A DNA stretch of 64,000 bases from Phlegmacium glaucopus (taxonomy: Eukaryota > Basidiomycota > Agaricomycetes > Agaricales > Cortinariaceae), in NCBI GenBank assembly GCA_015039465.1, contig MU130477.1:844910-908909 (forward strand). Direction: 5' to 3'. Made by a program: the position numbers and the translations under genes. The notes below the pieces were generated by a model that worked only from the letters and a program-made list of their open reading frames with translations, was not told the DNA's origin and did not search any database. Each line of letters starts with the position of its first letter. Positions within the stretch are counted from its first letter, which is position 1. Positions 1-10,443 of this stretch are shown one piece after another.

Positions 1-740
1 CCGCCACCGTCGACAGAAGAACTTAGGCAACTTAAAGAACATTGACGACAGCAAGCCAAACTGTATCAAACTCGAACACAAGTCCCGCAACAAAACGAAC
101 CTTGCCGTAAGAGCTCGCTTTCACAGGATAGAACACCGTTACCTTCGTAGAAGCAAGAAAGTACACAACAAGAGCAAGAAGATATCACTCCGCTAGCTAG
201 AACCAACACAACTATAGGTATCGTAACCCTAGCACTACTACTAATTGTATCGTACCGCGTCCTATTCAAAAAAACCGAACCCCCCACGAAGGCCAAAAAG
301 CGACTCAATAAAGGAACGTAGCAAACATAACTTCTAGCTTAGCTCTCCGAAATCGCATGGTTAGAAACTACCGACATCCCCCCAAGAGCTCAGGCATCTA
401 AAAGACATTTTCTCTCCACACCTAGGGAAGACTTTTTATCAGCTATTCTCAAAACAGCAGAAACTAGAACCTAGAAGGTCGCTCCTAAGACTTAACACGT
501 TACATTAGCAGATGACTCAACCAAGGAACAGACTCAACCGCATCAACCCGAGATCGAAGAGGAAGCCGCAACCGCCGATTCTTACGAAGAAACTCAAAGA
601 ACTACTTTAACCGTATTCAAGGTTTCACGAGCCATGATACGCAACCTAGTTGAAGATATGGATACAGAAGAAAAAGAGAAGTTGATAGATGAAGTAGTCA
701 AAGACCAGGATTTTTAGGCAAGCACACAGTTTCAACGTCT
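1..740 (+). pseudogene. Decayed upstream (gag-side) part of a Ty3-type element
   Basis: This stretch precedes the protease-RT frame and probably belongs to the same retroelement. In frame 1 it reads as a polar, Gln/Glu-rich protein broken by TGA and TAG stops. It includes a hydrophobic run near 211-270 (IGIVTLALLLIVSYRV) that looks like a single membrane segment, followed by a Lys-rich patch. No CCHC zinc knuckle is visible. A second acidic stretch lies at about 500-700, just before protease. The element's left end and LTR lie outside the window. Assignment to gag rests on position only. Confidence 0.4.
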
Positions 741-3299
741 GTGTCGCTGATGATTTCTTCTGTATTAGTAGCCGAGATGGGAAAACAATCTATGATCCTA
801 CAGACCCCTATCACGTGCAAAACTGAGAAAGAAAACAAAATCGTTGACGCCCGAATTCTTATGGACACAGGAGCAGGTGGACTCTTTATGAACGCCGGCT
901 TTGCCAAACGACACCAAATACTCCTATACCCCCTCGATAAACCAATACTCCCCCGAAACGCAGACGGATCCCCTAATTCCAATGGGAAGATCACACATTA
1001 CACCTGGATCAGATATCAACAAGGCGATAGCTGGATGATGGAACGACTTCATGTTGTCGCAATAGCAAGCGCCGATGTCATATTCGGACTCCCCTGGTTC
1101 CAAACCCACAAACCTCAAATAGACTGGGGAACTGGACGAATGCATCTTCCAATGGGAAAACACCAACTAGCCCTGATTTACAATCGAAGAAATCGACAGC
1201 GATTACAAGAAACGCAAAACGCTCACACCACCACTTTAAACAGGATGGAAATCGACAAAACACGATACAACCAAGTAGAAGAAGAAATGAAAGAAACAAT
1301 AGAAAAATGGAGAGAAAAGAGAAAAAAGAAGATCAAAATACAAAGAAGTGATTCCCTCGATTGGAGAAAAAGAGAACAAGTCACCACGGCCCCTGAAACT
1401 CCAACTCTTCCGAAAGCCACGATAGAAGAAGTCGAAGACGAGGAATCACCCCTCAATTCAACACTCCTAAAATTGGACGACGAAAATGAAACCATTGAAC
1501 TCAACCCCGATGACAGCGAAACCGAGCTGGTCGTCGCTTTTATCAACCACGTCATGGACAACGAACTATGGGTCAACAAAACCAATGTCTCTACTGCCTT
1601 AGCAAGTGAACAAAATGCGAAAAAGGACGAGAAAACCTTGGAAGAAATGATACCACCAGAACTTATGGATTATTGGCGTATCTTCGACAAAGAAACTGCA
1701 GAACGATTCCCTGGAGCAAGACCCTACAATCATGCCATTGACCTTAAAGACGACTTCATACCTCGTGACTGCAAGGTCTACCCACTCACGCTACCAGAAC
1801 AAGCCGAACTGGACAAATTCCTTAAAGAAAACCTCGACAAAGGCTACATACGACCATCCAAGTCCCCTATGGCATCACCATTCTTCTTCATCGACAAAAA
1901 AGATGGAAAAGTACGCCCTACACAAGACTATCGAACGCTAAACGAAGGAACAATCAAGAATACCTATCCACTACCCCTCATCTCCGAACTTATTGACAAA
2001 CTAAAAGGCGCCAAATACTTCACCAAACTGGACATCCGATGGGGTTACAACAATGTACGCATTTGAGACGGAGACCAATGGAAGGCAGCTTTCAAAACCA
2101 ACAAAGGATTATTCGAACCCACAGTTATGTTTTTCGGACTCTGCAACTCCCCTGCCACGTTTCAAGCAATGATGGATGACATATTCATAATCGAAACCAC
2201 TGAAGGATGGGTCGTCATCTACATGGATGATATCTTCATATTCACCAAAACAATCGCCGAAAACATAGAAAACACCAGACGAATCCTCCAACGCCTTGCC
2301 GATAACGACCTGTACCTCAAACCTGAGAAATGCGCCTTCTGGCAAACCAAAGTGGAATTCTTAGGGCTAGTTATCGAAGAAAACAAACTCGCTATGGACC
2401 CGGTAAAACTCACTGGAATCGCCGATTGGCCTGCACCTACTTCAGTACACGAAGTCCGCTCATTCTTAGGCTTTGGAAATTACTACCGACGATTTATTCA
2501 AGGATATGGCAATATGACAAAACCATTGAACGACCTACTCAAGAAAGACACCAAATTCGAATGGACACCCGAACGAAGTCAAGCTCCCGAAACGCTAAAA
2601 AGGAAATTCACTGAATCCCCAGTTCTACGAATGCCTGACGCAACAAAACCTTTCGAACTCGAAACGGACGCTTCCAAATACGCCTCAGGAGCAGTACTAC
2701 GACAACAAGATAACAATGGAGACTGGCACCCTTGCGGATATTTATCCAAATCATTCAACAATACGGAACGAAACTATGAGATCTACGACCGAGAACTTCT
2801 AGCCATTATTCGAGCCCTCAAGGAATGGCGACACTATTTAATGGGAAACCCATACCAAGTCACCGTACGCTCCAATCACAAAAATCTGACCTACTTCAAA
2901 ACCGCTCAAAAACTCAATCGACGACAAGCTCGATGGAGCCTTTTCCTCTCTGAATTTGACATCCACCTCACACACATACCAGGAACCCAAATGGTTCAAT
3001 CTGATGCCCTTTCACGACGAGCCGACCTTACTGTTGGAATGGAAAACGACAATGAAGACCGCACATTACTCCCTGACAACCTCTTTGTTAACGCCATCGA
3101 CATGGAACTCCAAGAACTTATAACTTCTACAAAACAAATGGACGATGTTGTCAAAACTGCCTTACATGCGATACTCCATGGCGGACCCCTCCCTATGCGC
3201 TCTGCCCTTAGTGACTGGCGAACCGACGGTGACCTGGTTTTCTATAAAAACCGCTGCTACATACCTGATAATATGGACTTACGCCATAACATTATTTGA
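741..3299 (+). pseudogene. Ty3-type pol: protease, reverse transcriptase, RNase H (decayed)
   Basis: Polyprotein part of a Ty3 (Metaviridae-type) LTR retrotransposon, which copies element RNA into DNA. Residues about 35-120 contain the aspartic protease signature (MDTGAGG). Reverse transcriptase begins near 1660 and includes the fingers motif KDGKVRP and the catalytic YMDD at about 2220. RNase H follows (ETDASKYASGAVL, then the acidic YDRELLAI block). The frame is interrupted by TGA at 2064-2066 inside RT, just before DGDQWKAAF, and ends at TGA 3297-3299 just before the integrase zinc region. CGA would fit at the first stop. The RNase H DH pair reads NH, which also fits C-to-T decay on the other strand. 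Inactive copy. Confidence 0.9.
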
Positions 3300-3902
3300 A
3301 AACATCACGACTCTATCCCTGCTGGCCACCCTGGCCGTCTTGTTACCCAAAACCTAGTCCAACGTGACTATTGGTGGCCTGGGATGGCTACATTCATTCG
3401 GAACTACGTCGATGGCTGCGCCATTTGTCAACAACACAAGATAAACCGACACCCTATTTCCCTGCCTTTACAACCTATCCGTTCCGAACAACTCCGCCCA
3501 TTTTCTCTGATCACCATGGATTTCATCACGGATCTCCCTCCCTCCAACGGCTTTGACTCTATCATGGTCGTGGTCGACCACGGATCTACGAAGGGGATAA
3601 TTCTAACTCCATGCCACAAAACAATCGATGCCAACGGAACCGCCTCTATTTTACTTGACTCACTTTACAAAAGATACGGACTACCAGACAAAGCTATCTC
3701 CGATCGTGGCCCCCAATTTGCCTCCCACGTCTTTCGAGAATTAGGACGACTTCTTGGCATCAACCTAGTCATGAGCACAGCCCATCACCCACAGACAGAC
3801 GGCGCTACCGAAAGAGCAAACCAAGAAATCGAAGCTTATCTATCCATCTTCTGCGCAAATAACCCCGACCAATGGCGACAATACCTCCCTACCCTCATCT
3901 GG
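3300..3902 (+). pseudogene. Ty3-type integrase, truncated
   Basis: Continues the upstream pol after the stop at 3297-3299. An HHCC zinc-binding region is readable at about 3301-3440 (paired His around SIPAGHPG, then CAICQQHK). The DDE core follows: first Asp in MDFITDLP, second in SDRGPQF, Glu in TERANQEIE. The frame ends abruptly after the residues TLIW at 3900. There the sequence switches to a short repeat also found at 18.07 kb, so the integrase C-terminus, any chromodomain and the 3' LTR are missing. Integrase would insert the cDNA copy; this copy cannot. Confidence 0.88.
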
Positions 3903-4030
3903 GTAAACTTGATCAATCCCTGCAGATGGGGGAGAACAAGACAACAGACGATCGCACTTCCCAAAGGACATGGCCAACTACAGGCTGCGAGAGAGAAAGA
4001 TACTAAGATCATAATCTATGGTTAGGGTTG
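3903..4030. repeat. Short dispersed repeat, copy 1 (truncates the Ty3 integrase)
   Basis: Begins with GTAAACTTGATCAATCCCTG and ends with CATAATCTATGGTTAGGGTTGG. The same start, the internal ACGATCGCAC and GCTGCGAGAGAGAA blocks, and the same end occur at 18071-18270, where the copy is about 70 bases longer. Both copies follow the bases CATCTG. No target duplication could be identified. Confidence 0.7.
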
Positions 4031-4059
4031 GGTCAACACCCCTCGTTCTTCCAAAGTCA

Positions 4060-5325
4060 AGGATAGAATCGATACACACAGGTCTCTTTTCTGGTCAATG
4101 TTGAACGTTGAACGTTCTCTGTGAGACGACCCTTCTTCAAATGCTTCGCCAGTGATCACAATAGGACAAGTGATAGACAGGTCACAGCATGTGCGCAGTT
4201 CATATATTGAATCGACACCACAAGATTATAGCTCTTTCCTTCAGCATCAGCATCAGGTTCATTTCAGTCAACGGACAAGGATCGCTCGGAAGCGAGGAGA
4301 TCAAACTGGAGCAGTCCTTCGTTATCCTCGTGTTCATGAATTCGGTTATTTTAGCAGGCTCGATGCCTACATCGATGTGAGCGAGAAGAAGTCTGTCCCA
4401 GCAACGTTCATTGAGGAAATTGAATTTTAGAACGAGATAGACTTGGAGCCAATGTAAAAGCAATTCATTGATTAATTCCTTTACCCATGATCAAAGATAA
4501 TCAGCATGTCACGCACGCCTTCCAAATTTGGGTGGTGGGCTGCGAGCATTTTTGTTACTGCACTGACTCTTACATACGACACCCATTTCTTTTTCCTTGC
4601 AGTGGCTCTGAACCAGGACAAAGGATTGTACCATTTGTCATCCGCAACACTCGTGTCGTCCTCATCCCTTTCTGCATCTCCCTATCTCGCCTCCCTGTTG
4701 CGTCCGAAAGTCCTCAACCCACCCGCAATTTTTCTAATTGTCTCGTCTCGTCTCGTTCTGTGCACATTCGCACCATTCCCCAGTAGCGGGTACCTAGTAG
4801 CAGGTGCAGCCATCTCTCGTCCCTCAACCCGTCGGCCGACGCAACGCGAGGCAGATCCGGAAGTCTTGTGTGCCGTCTGCGCTTAAGAGTGATAGTGTGC
4901 AGTTGCATCTACTTTCAGAGCCCGGACCTCGGTGGGCAATGCTGCTATGAAGGCTGGGATTTGACTTGAGGACGGTCCCGAGGCGAGTACCTGCATTTGA
5001 TGAGCTCATTACTTCTTGCTTAAAAAATGCGATCCACAGAATCTTGTTTTTCTTCCTTGCGCTTTCCCGCCTCACCAATGGCTCAGGGCCTCAACGCCTG
5101 TGGCCTGCGACATATAAAGATGGGGATGCGATTATGGTTGATAATGAATAACGCAGGATGGACTCCTGGAGATCATGGATGTGGTGCTTGTCTGGGAGGC
5201 AAGTGCTCGATATCAATCTTCACCGACATTATGGTATTTACTAGGTTATAAGTTTCAGTCATGTCTTATATGTGCTATATCCGTTCAATGCAATGCCATG
5301 ATGGCCGTGCGGCATGAACGTTTCG
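4060..5325. repeat. Left arm of a long inverted repeat (mate at 47889-49560)
   Basis: The segment starting GGATAGAATCGATACACAC and ending near CATGATGGCCGTGCGGCATG recurs in reverse complement at 47889-49560 with scattered substitutions and small indels. The right arm carries about 250 extra bases, which the left arm lacks between AATAGGAC and AGACAGG. The right-arm extra segment is bounded by GGACTTGT repeats, so deletion between short repeats in the left arm is the simpler explanation. No recognisable protein is encoded, although several open frames of 60-126 codons exist. The unit could be an unrecognised mobile element or a segmental duplication. Confidence 0.8.
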
Positions 5326-5426
5326 TGCCCTCGATTCTTCCCATGCATGTCGCAATGAAAGCACATGAGGAGGCAGTGTTGATTCCATAGGACACACACT
5401 CACAAATTCCCAATCTCAACACCGTT

Positions 5427-5870
5427 TTGCTGACAATACTTTTGTCTTCCAAACACATTCTGCCGATCTATCCGTCTCAGATCTATCTGTCAATAACCTC
5501 CGAACACACTGACGAAGTTGAAATCGCAGCCTCTGTCGCCCACAGTCAACCGCTCGAAAACGCCGCATCGCAGCAGGGTACTCCAACTCCGGTTCTAGAC
5601 ACCTCGGATACTCCCAGAAAGCGGAGACAGACGACTCCAAGCTCTGAACAATCGCTCAAAGTCCCAACGTCAGTTCTCGATGAGGACAACCAACTTCAAG
5701 GCGCAATCACTGTCTCACAGCACGGATCTTCGGAAAGTACGACTCAGAACCCAATAGTTCCATACCTTGAATCCATGCGAAACACAACACAAGGGACAGA
5801 GGGCATAGCCACGAAACCCGAATACAGTTCAAAACCTGGAACGCCACCACAGGCGGCAGGCCTTCTTTGC
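5427..5870 (+). other. Unidentified open frame, Ser/Thr/Gln-rich
   Basis: An open frame runs on + from 5427. It encodes a polar sequence rich in Ser, Thr, Pro and Gln, with a basic TPRKRRQTTP patch, and shows no recognisable fold. The last 25 codons or so are antisense to the start of the basic minus-strand fragment at 5829-5984, so only the part up to about 5850 could be an independent gene. It could be a disordered nuclear protein fragment or a chance frame in decayed repeat DNA. Confidence 0.25.
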
Positions 5871-5984
5871 ATTCGGTTTGCTGGTGGTTTTGTCTGCATT
5901 GGATGGGCTGCGTTTGCGGATTCGGGTGGACCGAGGGGGTGAGGCAGCTTTTGTAGCTGGTTTCTTGCCTTGGCGGGGCGGCAT
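5829..5984 (-). pseudogene. N-terminal fragment of a basic, probably nuclear protein
   Basis: Minus-strand frame starting at an ATG at 5984. It begins MPPRQGKKPATKA and continues with dense Lys/Arg/Pro/Ser, resembling the disordered basic N-terminus of many basidiomycete orphan proteins. It breaks off near 5850, where the + strand frame joins, and no downstream exon is recognisable. Upstream of the ATG is GGTGAT-type simple repeat. Likely a gene start cut off by rearrangement. Confidence 0.35.
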
Positions 5985-5992
5985 CAATAAGA

Positions 5993-6178
5993 GACGGTGG
6001 TGATGGAAATGGAGATGGTTTGTGGTGATGGAGATGGAACGGTGATGGGTGATGGTGGTGAGCAATGACCGATGGTGGTGGTGATGGAGGTGGAATGGGT
6101 GATGGGTGACGTGATGTGTGAACTAGTAGTGGTGGTGAGCGATGATCGATAGTGGGTGGTGAAGTGGTGGTGGGAAGG
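5993..6178. repeat. GGTGAT/GGTGGTGAT simple repeat
   Basis: Imperfect tandem runs of GGTGAT, GGTGGTGAT and GGAGATGG cover about 185 bases. The His/Pro/Ser-rich minus-strand open frames over it are products of the repeat and are not annotated as genes. Confidence 0.85.
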
Positions 6179-6275
6179 AAGCAAGCAAGAAGTCGATGTA
6201 GCAGTATATTTGGATGCGCATGGGCCATATGGCCAGGCAAGGGTATATCACGTACTAATGTTCTTATATTTAAAA

Positions 6276-6370
6276 GTCAGTGTAGCTCAGTTGGCTAGAG
6301 TGCTTGTTAATGCTGAACAGGTCTTAGGTTCAATTCATGTTGGTGCAGATTTTAAATTTTTACTTAATTA
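6276..6370 (+). repeat. tRNA-derived SINE-like head (Pol III boxes)
   Basis: GTCAGTG is followed by TAGCTCAGTTGG (6283-6294), a perfect RNA polymerase III A box (TRGCNNAGYNGG), and 32 bases later by GGTTCAATTC (6327-6336), a decayed B box. The D-arm and T-arm spacing is tRNA-like. However, the acceptor 5' strand GTCAGTG does not pair well with the 3' GTTGGTGC, and the anticodon stem is not clean. A T/A-rich tail follows. It reads as the tRNA-related part of a SINE, not a working tRNA. Confidence 0.6.
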
Positions 6371-6426
6371 CTACAAATGTTATTAGTAACCTAGTAAATA
6401 GTTTCTAATGGTTTGTATATATTTTA

Positions 6427-7032
6427 ATGGTTATTCCATGTGGAATCCATATGGAATCTATGGATTCCAGGGACATTCCACCATTCCATCACCATTCCAT
6501 ATGAGTTCCATGTGGAATGGAGAGCCCAAAATGAGTGGGATCTCAGCCAAAACATATTCCATATGGAATGATGGAATCCATGTGGAATCCATGTTGAATT
6601 AGGTGGATTCCATGTGGATTCCATGTGGAATATGGGGGGAGAGCAGTACTTTACCCTCCCCCACACATTCCGGAGTGGGTCCAAGCAGGTCCAAGCAGGT
6701 CCAAGCAGTTCCAAGCAATCCGAGCAGAATCCGAGCAAATTCCGAGCAATCCAACCAAATTCCAACCAAGTTCTGGCCTCATTTAGGGTTAGGTTAAGGT
6801 TTGGTTAGAGTCTATTTAGGGTTAGGATTAAGGTTTATTTAATAGGTTAGGGCAGTATATTGATCCTAGGTAGTTATAATGAATTTGTTGTAAAATTGGT
6901 TGGAATATGGTCAGATCCACTCGGATTCTGCTTGGATTCTGCCCAGATTCTGCTTGGATTCTGCTCAGACCTGCTTGGACCTGCTCAGAATGTGTGGGGG
7001 AGAGTAAAGACCTTGGGGAGAGTAAAGACCTT
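6427..7032. mobile_element. Non-autonomous element D, left end not found, interrupted by element A
   Basis: From 6427 to 6630 the sequence is an irregular array of self-complementary 14-mers such as ATTCCATATGGAAT and ATTCCATGTGGAAT. If the nested element A (6644-7014) and one copy of its target duplication are removed, this array runs into GGGGGAGAGTAAAGACCTT. That matches the right-end motif of elements A, B and C, so D ends at about 7032. No matching left end (CAGTACTTT-like) is visible upstream, so the left end is missing or too diverged. Confidence 0.6.
6644..7014. mobile_element. Non-autonomous element A (371 bp) with 8-bp target duplication
   Basis: Starts CAGTACTTTACCCTCCCCC and ends GGGGGAGAGTAAAGACCTT, giving imperfect terminal inverted repeats. 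It is flanked by perfect direct 8-bp duplications GGGGAGAG at 6636-6643 and 7015-7022. Inside the left end are repeated TCCAAGCAGG/TCCGAGCA units; inside the right end are the inverted counterparts (TGCTTGGA, TGCTCAGA). The middle contains two degenerate TTAGGGTTAGG stretches. There is no coding capacity. The 8-bp duplication fits hAT or KDZ-type transposition; the adjacent hAT transposase is a possible source but not shown to be one. Confidence 0.8.
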
Positions 7033-7049
7033 GATGTTTTTCCTTATCT

Positions 7050-9489
7050 GTGGAAATATGGAAAGCAGCTAAGGCTCATGCTGCAAGTTGTACACCATCT
7101 CGAAACCCTTCCACCAATGATCCTGAGTCCACAAAACATCAACTTGAAGGTGATACTGATGTTGAAGCCAGTGAGCCAAACAGGACTGTAGTTGCAGTAA
7201 AGAAGAGAAGGGGGAATGAAGGTACTGTCATCATCGCACAGAAGTCTTCAGCGTTTTTTGATGAGGCAAAAAAACTTGGAAAAAGAGAATGCCACCAGAA
7301 ACTTGACCTTGCCATTGTCAAGTTGTTTTGTGTCGCTGGCATTCCAACACATGTGTCAGATCTTGACATGTGGAAAGGGTTGTTTAGTGCAGTAGACCCC
7401 TCTTACATGCCAGCATCACATTCTAAATTAGAAGAAGTTCATATCATTGGCCAGGCTGAAGAAATTCAAGCACTACAAGTTGCTTACCTGGAGACCCAAG
7501 AGAATATCACAGTTTCATGCGATGGAGGGACAACAAAAGGACGGGAAGCATTTTGGACACTTCACATGTCAACAGCAGAGAGAAAGGTGTATCTGATGGA
7601 GGTTAGGGAAGCAACATCAGAATCTCACACTGGTGTCTGGATTAAGTCATTTGTTCTCAAGGTCTGTCATGGAGATAATACAGATTATAGAAACTGATTA
7701 GATCTCACATAGGTTATTGACCGAGTAGGTCGCTCACAGATATGTGCTATTGTGAGTGATAGCACAGGAAATACTCAACTTCACCACAAATTATTGGTCC
7801 AAGAAATCCCTACTATGTTTAATTGACCCAATATTGTCCATTTCATCAGCAACACCATTAAACACATTGTCAAACTTCCATACTTCAATAAACCTACAAC
7901 CATCATGCACGGTGTTATCACAAAATTCCACAAATCACATCTTGGAGAAGCCAAACTAAAAATTGCACATGTGTTATGTGGAATAGGAAAGGGACTAGTT
8001 TCTATTGGAAAGACTCACTTTGGGACAATTATCATTGCAGCATGGTCTTTGCAATTAAACATACCATCAATCAAAAAGGTTGTTGAGTGCGGCCATTTTG
8101 ATTTAGGTGTAAGTTTGCAAATTTATTTTCATTATAATAAACAACTTGAAATTGATCCTGATTTAATCCTGATTTTTAGGACTTCACCATGTATTTTCAA
8201 GAAGCCTCCTGATCAAGCTTTGAGTTTGAGTTAACTTATCAAGTTAGGTCTGCCTGCCTTAAAGGCATTGACATGCCTCAAAGCCAATGAAGCAACAGTT
8301 GGAGATGTTTACATATTCTGGCATGCAATGATGTGGTCAATCAAGGAGACACTTCTCAATCCACTTTTGGAATTTCCTGAAAATGTACAAGAGCAAGTCC
8401 TTGGCATTCTTAACTCACATCATAACCAGATTTTTGGGGATGGAAACCTTGCAACTAGTGCAAACCTATATTTATGTGGGGCATATTTAAATCCTGGTAT
8501 CCATTTTTTTTACCTTTCTTTGTAATGAATTATGCCCTAACCTGTCCTGCTAGTATATCTCAAATCTGATCTTTTCTGAAAGGATTCATCATTGACAGGA
8601 GGTATGGAAGGTATCTGTCATGTCTCAACTTTTAAGGCTGTTGTACAGTACCTTCTGGAAGTTGCAGAAAAGGAATTATTTCATGGGCATAAGGTGTCAA
8701 TAGTTCAATGGAAAGGTCATGCAAAAGAATTCAAGGCAATCTTTCTTGAAGAGGTTAAGATGTATGCCCATGGACAGTATCCATTCAATCAACAGATTGA
8801 CGACCAAACTGCTACCATTACCTGGTGGAAACAGCTGGAGGGAAATGAATTTGCACAAATACTACCTGTGAGTATTTAAATTTCTTTCAATATCTGGGTC
8901 TAACTGTTGAAATAATGTTTAATCAGGTTCTTGCAATTAAGATATTTGCCATTCGTGTCAGTTCCATGCCAGAAGAGTGCACTGTTTCAGCATTTACATG
9001 GATAAATCCAGCACTTCGGTCAAGATTGCTTGTCAGACAAATGGCTGCTTGAACTCAAGTAAGGCAACACTACACAACAGAAAAGAAGGTATTGCCATTC
9101 ATTCATTTATTACCAATGCAGTTATTCATACTTTACAGGCACGTAAACATACAACTCCAAGGCCAACTGTTAGGTTTTATGATGTTAAGGGCAAAATCTT
9201 CAATTCAAAAGCAAGTACCGAAGAAACTGATAAGGTTCTGGATGATGAAGATGACTCATGGCTCAATGAACCTTGTGAAGAAATACCTCCAGCTTGGGCC
9301 CTTGATGCTGAAACTACATCACCAATTGATGCAACTTCAAAACTCCTAGCAACATTTCTTGCTGATGAGAAAGACCATTTGATGGGTAGCAAGTCTTCTG
9401 AGAATCTCACAGTGCTCACCACAGTAAATGCAGCTCAAAATGGGCAGCAGGTGATACTCAATGGTAATGACTTCTCTATGGAGTTTTAG
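7050..9489 (+). pseudogene. hAT-superfamily transposase with DUF659 domain (decayed)
   Basis: Multi-exon remnant of a hAT transposase, which would cut and paste its element through an RNase H-fold core. The first block (about 7200-7680) has the DUF659 region: CVAGIPTHVSDLDMWKGLF, then the catalytic-core start SCDGGTTKGREAFW and REATSESHTG. The second (about 7740-8220) reads AIVSDSTGNTQ with a stop after TMFN. The third (about 8240-8880) ends with ITWWKQLEGNEFAQILP. After a short intron it continues with LAIKIFAIRVSSMPEECTVSAFTW, the hAT C-terminal dimerisation motif. A polar acidic tail ends at 9489. No clear BED finger is seen at the start. Stops and frame changes make it inactive. Confidence 0.87.
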
Positions 9490-9616
9490 TAGTGGTATAA
9501 TTGTATTTGATACACTTATTAATCTCTATCATTGCAAAACAAGCCCCATGATAATGCCACTAGGCCAGGGAGTTCTCAGTTTTTGGCAGTTTTTGACCAC
9601 ATGTTTAAGCACATGA

Positions 9617-9703
9617 CAGGTAAATTACCAGTAATTTATTAGTAATTTACCTAGACTCTTTGAGGGATTTTTTTTTAGGTAATTTACCGGTAAATTACCC
9701 CCC
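9617..9703. repeat. GGTAAATTACC palindrome cluster
   Basis: Repeated self-complementary units (GGTAAATTACC, AGTAATTTACC, GGTAATTTACCGGTAAATTACC) lie within 90 bases just downstream of the hAT coding region, followed by a C-run. The layout resembles a subterminal repeat array of the kind seen in elements A-E. Confidence 0.6.
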
Positions 9704-9811
9704 CCAGAGGTTTTTTACCCAACACTACAGGACTCAACTAGGAATAACACAAGGAATTTCTCAATTCATCATTCATAGGAATCCTAGTGGAGTATGTCAG
9801 GACTTGGTGGC

Positions 9812-9827
9812 TTAGTGTAAAGACCTC
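9812..9827. mobile_element. Possible right end of the hAT element or a relative of elements A-D
   Basis: TTAGTGTAAAGACCTC matches the right-end motif (GTAAAGACCT plus C or T) of elements A, B and D. It lies about 320 bases after the hAT stop codon, so it may be the terminus of that element. No duplicated 8-mer (ATATGTTT on this side) was found upstream of the transposase to confirm the pair. Confidence 0.4.
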
Positions 9828-10165
9828 ATATGTTTCAGTCTTGCAACTGGACTTCAAATAGATATCATGCAGAAAAGTGAAATAAATAAATAAATTTTGT
9901 TTTAAAATATTTTACAGTAAATAAAGTACAAATTCAAGACTCTGGATTGCAAGTGTAATGAGCACCACTTGAATCTTTGCCTCTCTCCTTGGTTCTACCT
10001 CTCTAATTGCTGCCAATTTCACCCTGCTTGTGAGGGTGTCTGGATGCTCTGCACCAAGAAGCTTCTTCCTCATGTCCATCACTTGAACCTGTAGCTTCTC
10101 TGCCTCATTCCACTGTCCCTGATTGCAGTATGTGGATGCTATACTTTCCATGATTATGAGGGTGT

Positions 10166-10443
10166 CTGGGTGTTGAAATTTTTGTGAATCGGGTTGAAGT
10201 ACAATAACAAGACAAGAGCGCTAACACTGCAAGCTTAGATCTGGAGGGGGAATACCGTATGTATTTGTTCAAACCGATGAGGAATTCCATCCTCAACGGT
10301 CTACTACTTATACTATTCTACATACTCTGGGTAGTTGACAGCTATCTATGAGCCATATCCGCTATTGGTGAGTATTCCTAGCTATCTACTTAGGTCTGTT
10401 ATCAAATCGTTTTAGCTCGCACCAAAAATATTCCAACACTGGG
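10166..10443. mobile_element. Solo LTR inserted in the NLR TPR region
   Basis: A 268-bp insertion at 10171-10438 starts TGTTGAAATTTTTG and ends AAATATTCCAACA, giving the TG...CA ends of an LTR with short inverted termini. It is flanked by perfect 5-bp duplications CTGGG at 10166-10170 and 10439-10443. The host repeat unit reads GGTGTCTGGATGCTCTGC elsewhere in the same TPR array, so the pre-insertion sequence can be inferred. No internal retroelement sequence remains, which points to LTR-LTR recombination. Confidence 0.85.

Noticed and set aside
5707..6240. His/Pro/Ser-rich 177-codon minus-strand frame
   Set aside because: Most of it is translation of the GGTGAT simple repeat; only the basic 5829-5984 part, in another frame, looks like protein.
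6276..6348. Functional tRNA gene
   Set aside because: The A box is perfect, but the acceptor and anticodon stems do not pair and the B box is decayed.
6780..6840. Interstitial telomere (TTAGGGTTAGG)
   Set aside because: Only two degenerate stretches inside element A; no tandem array and no chromosome-end context.
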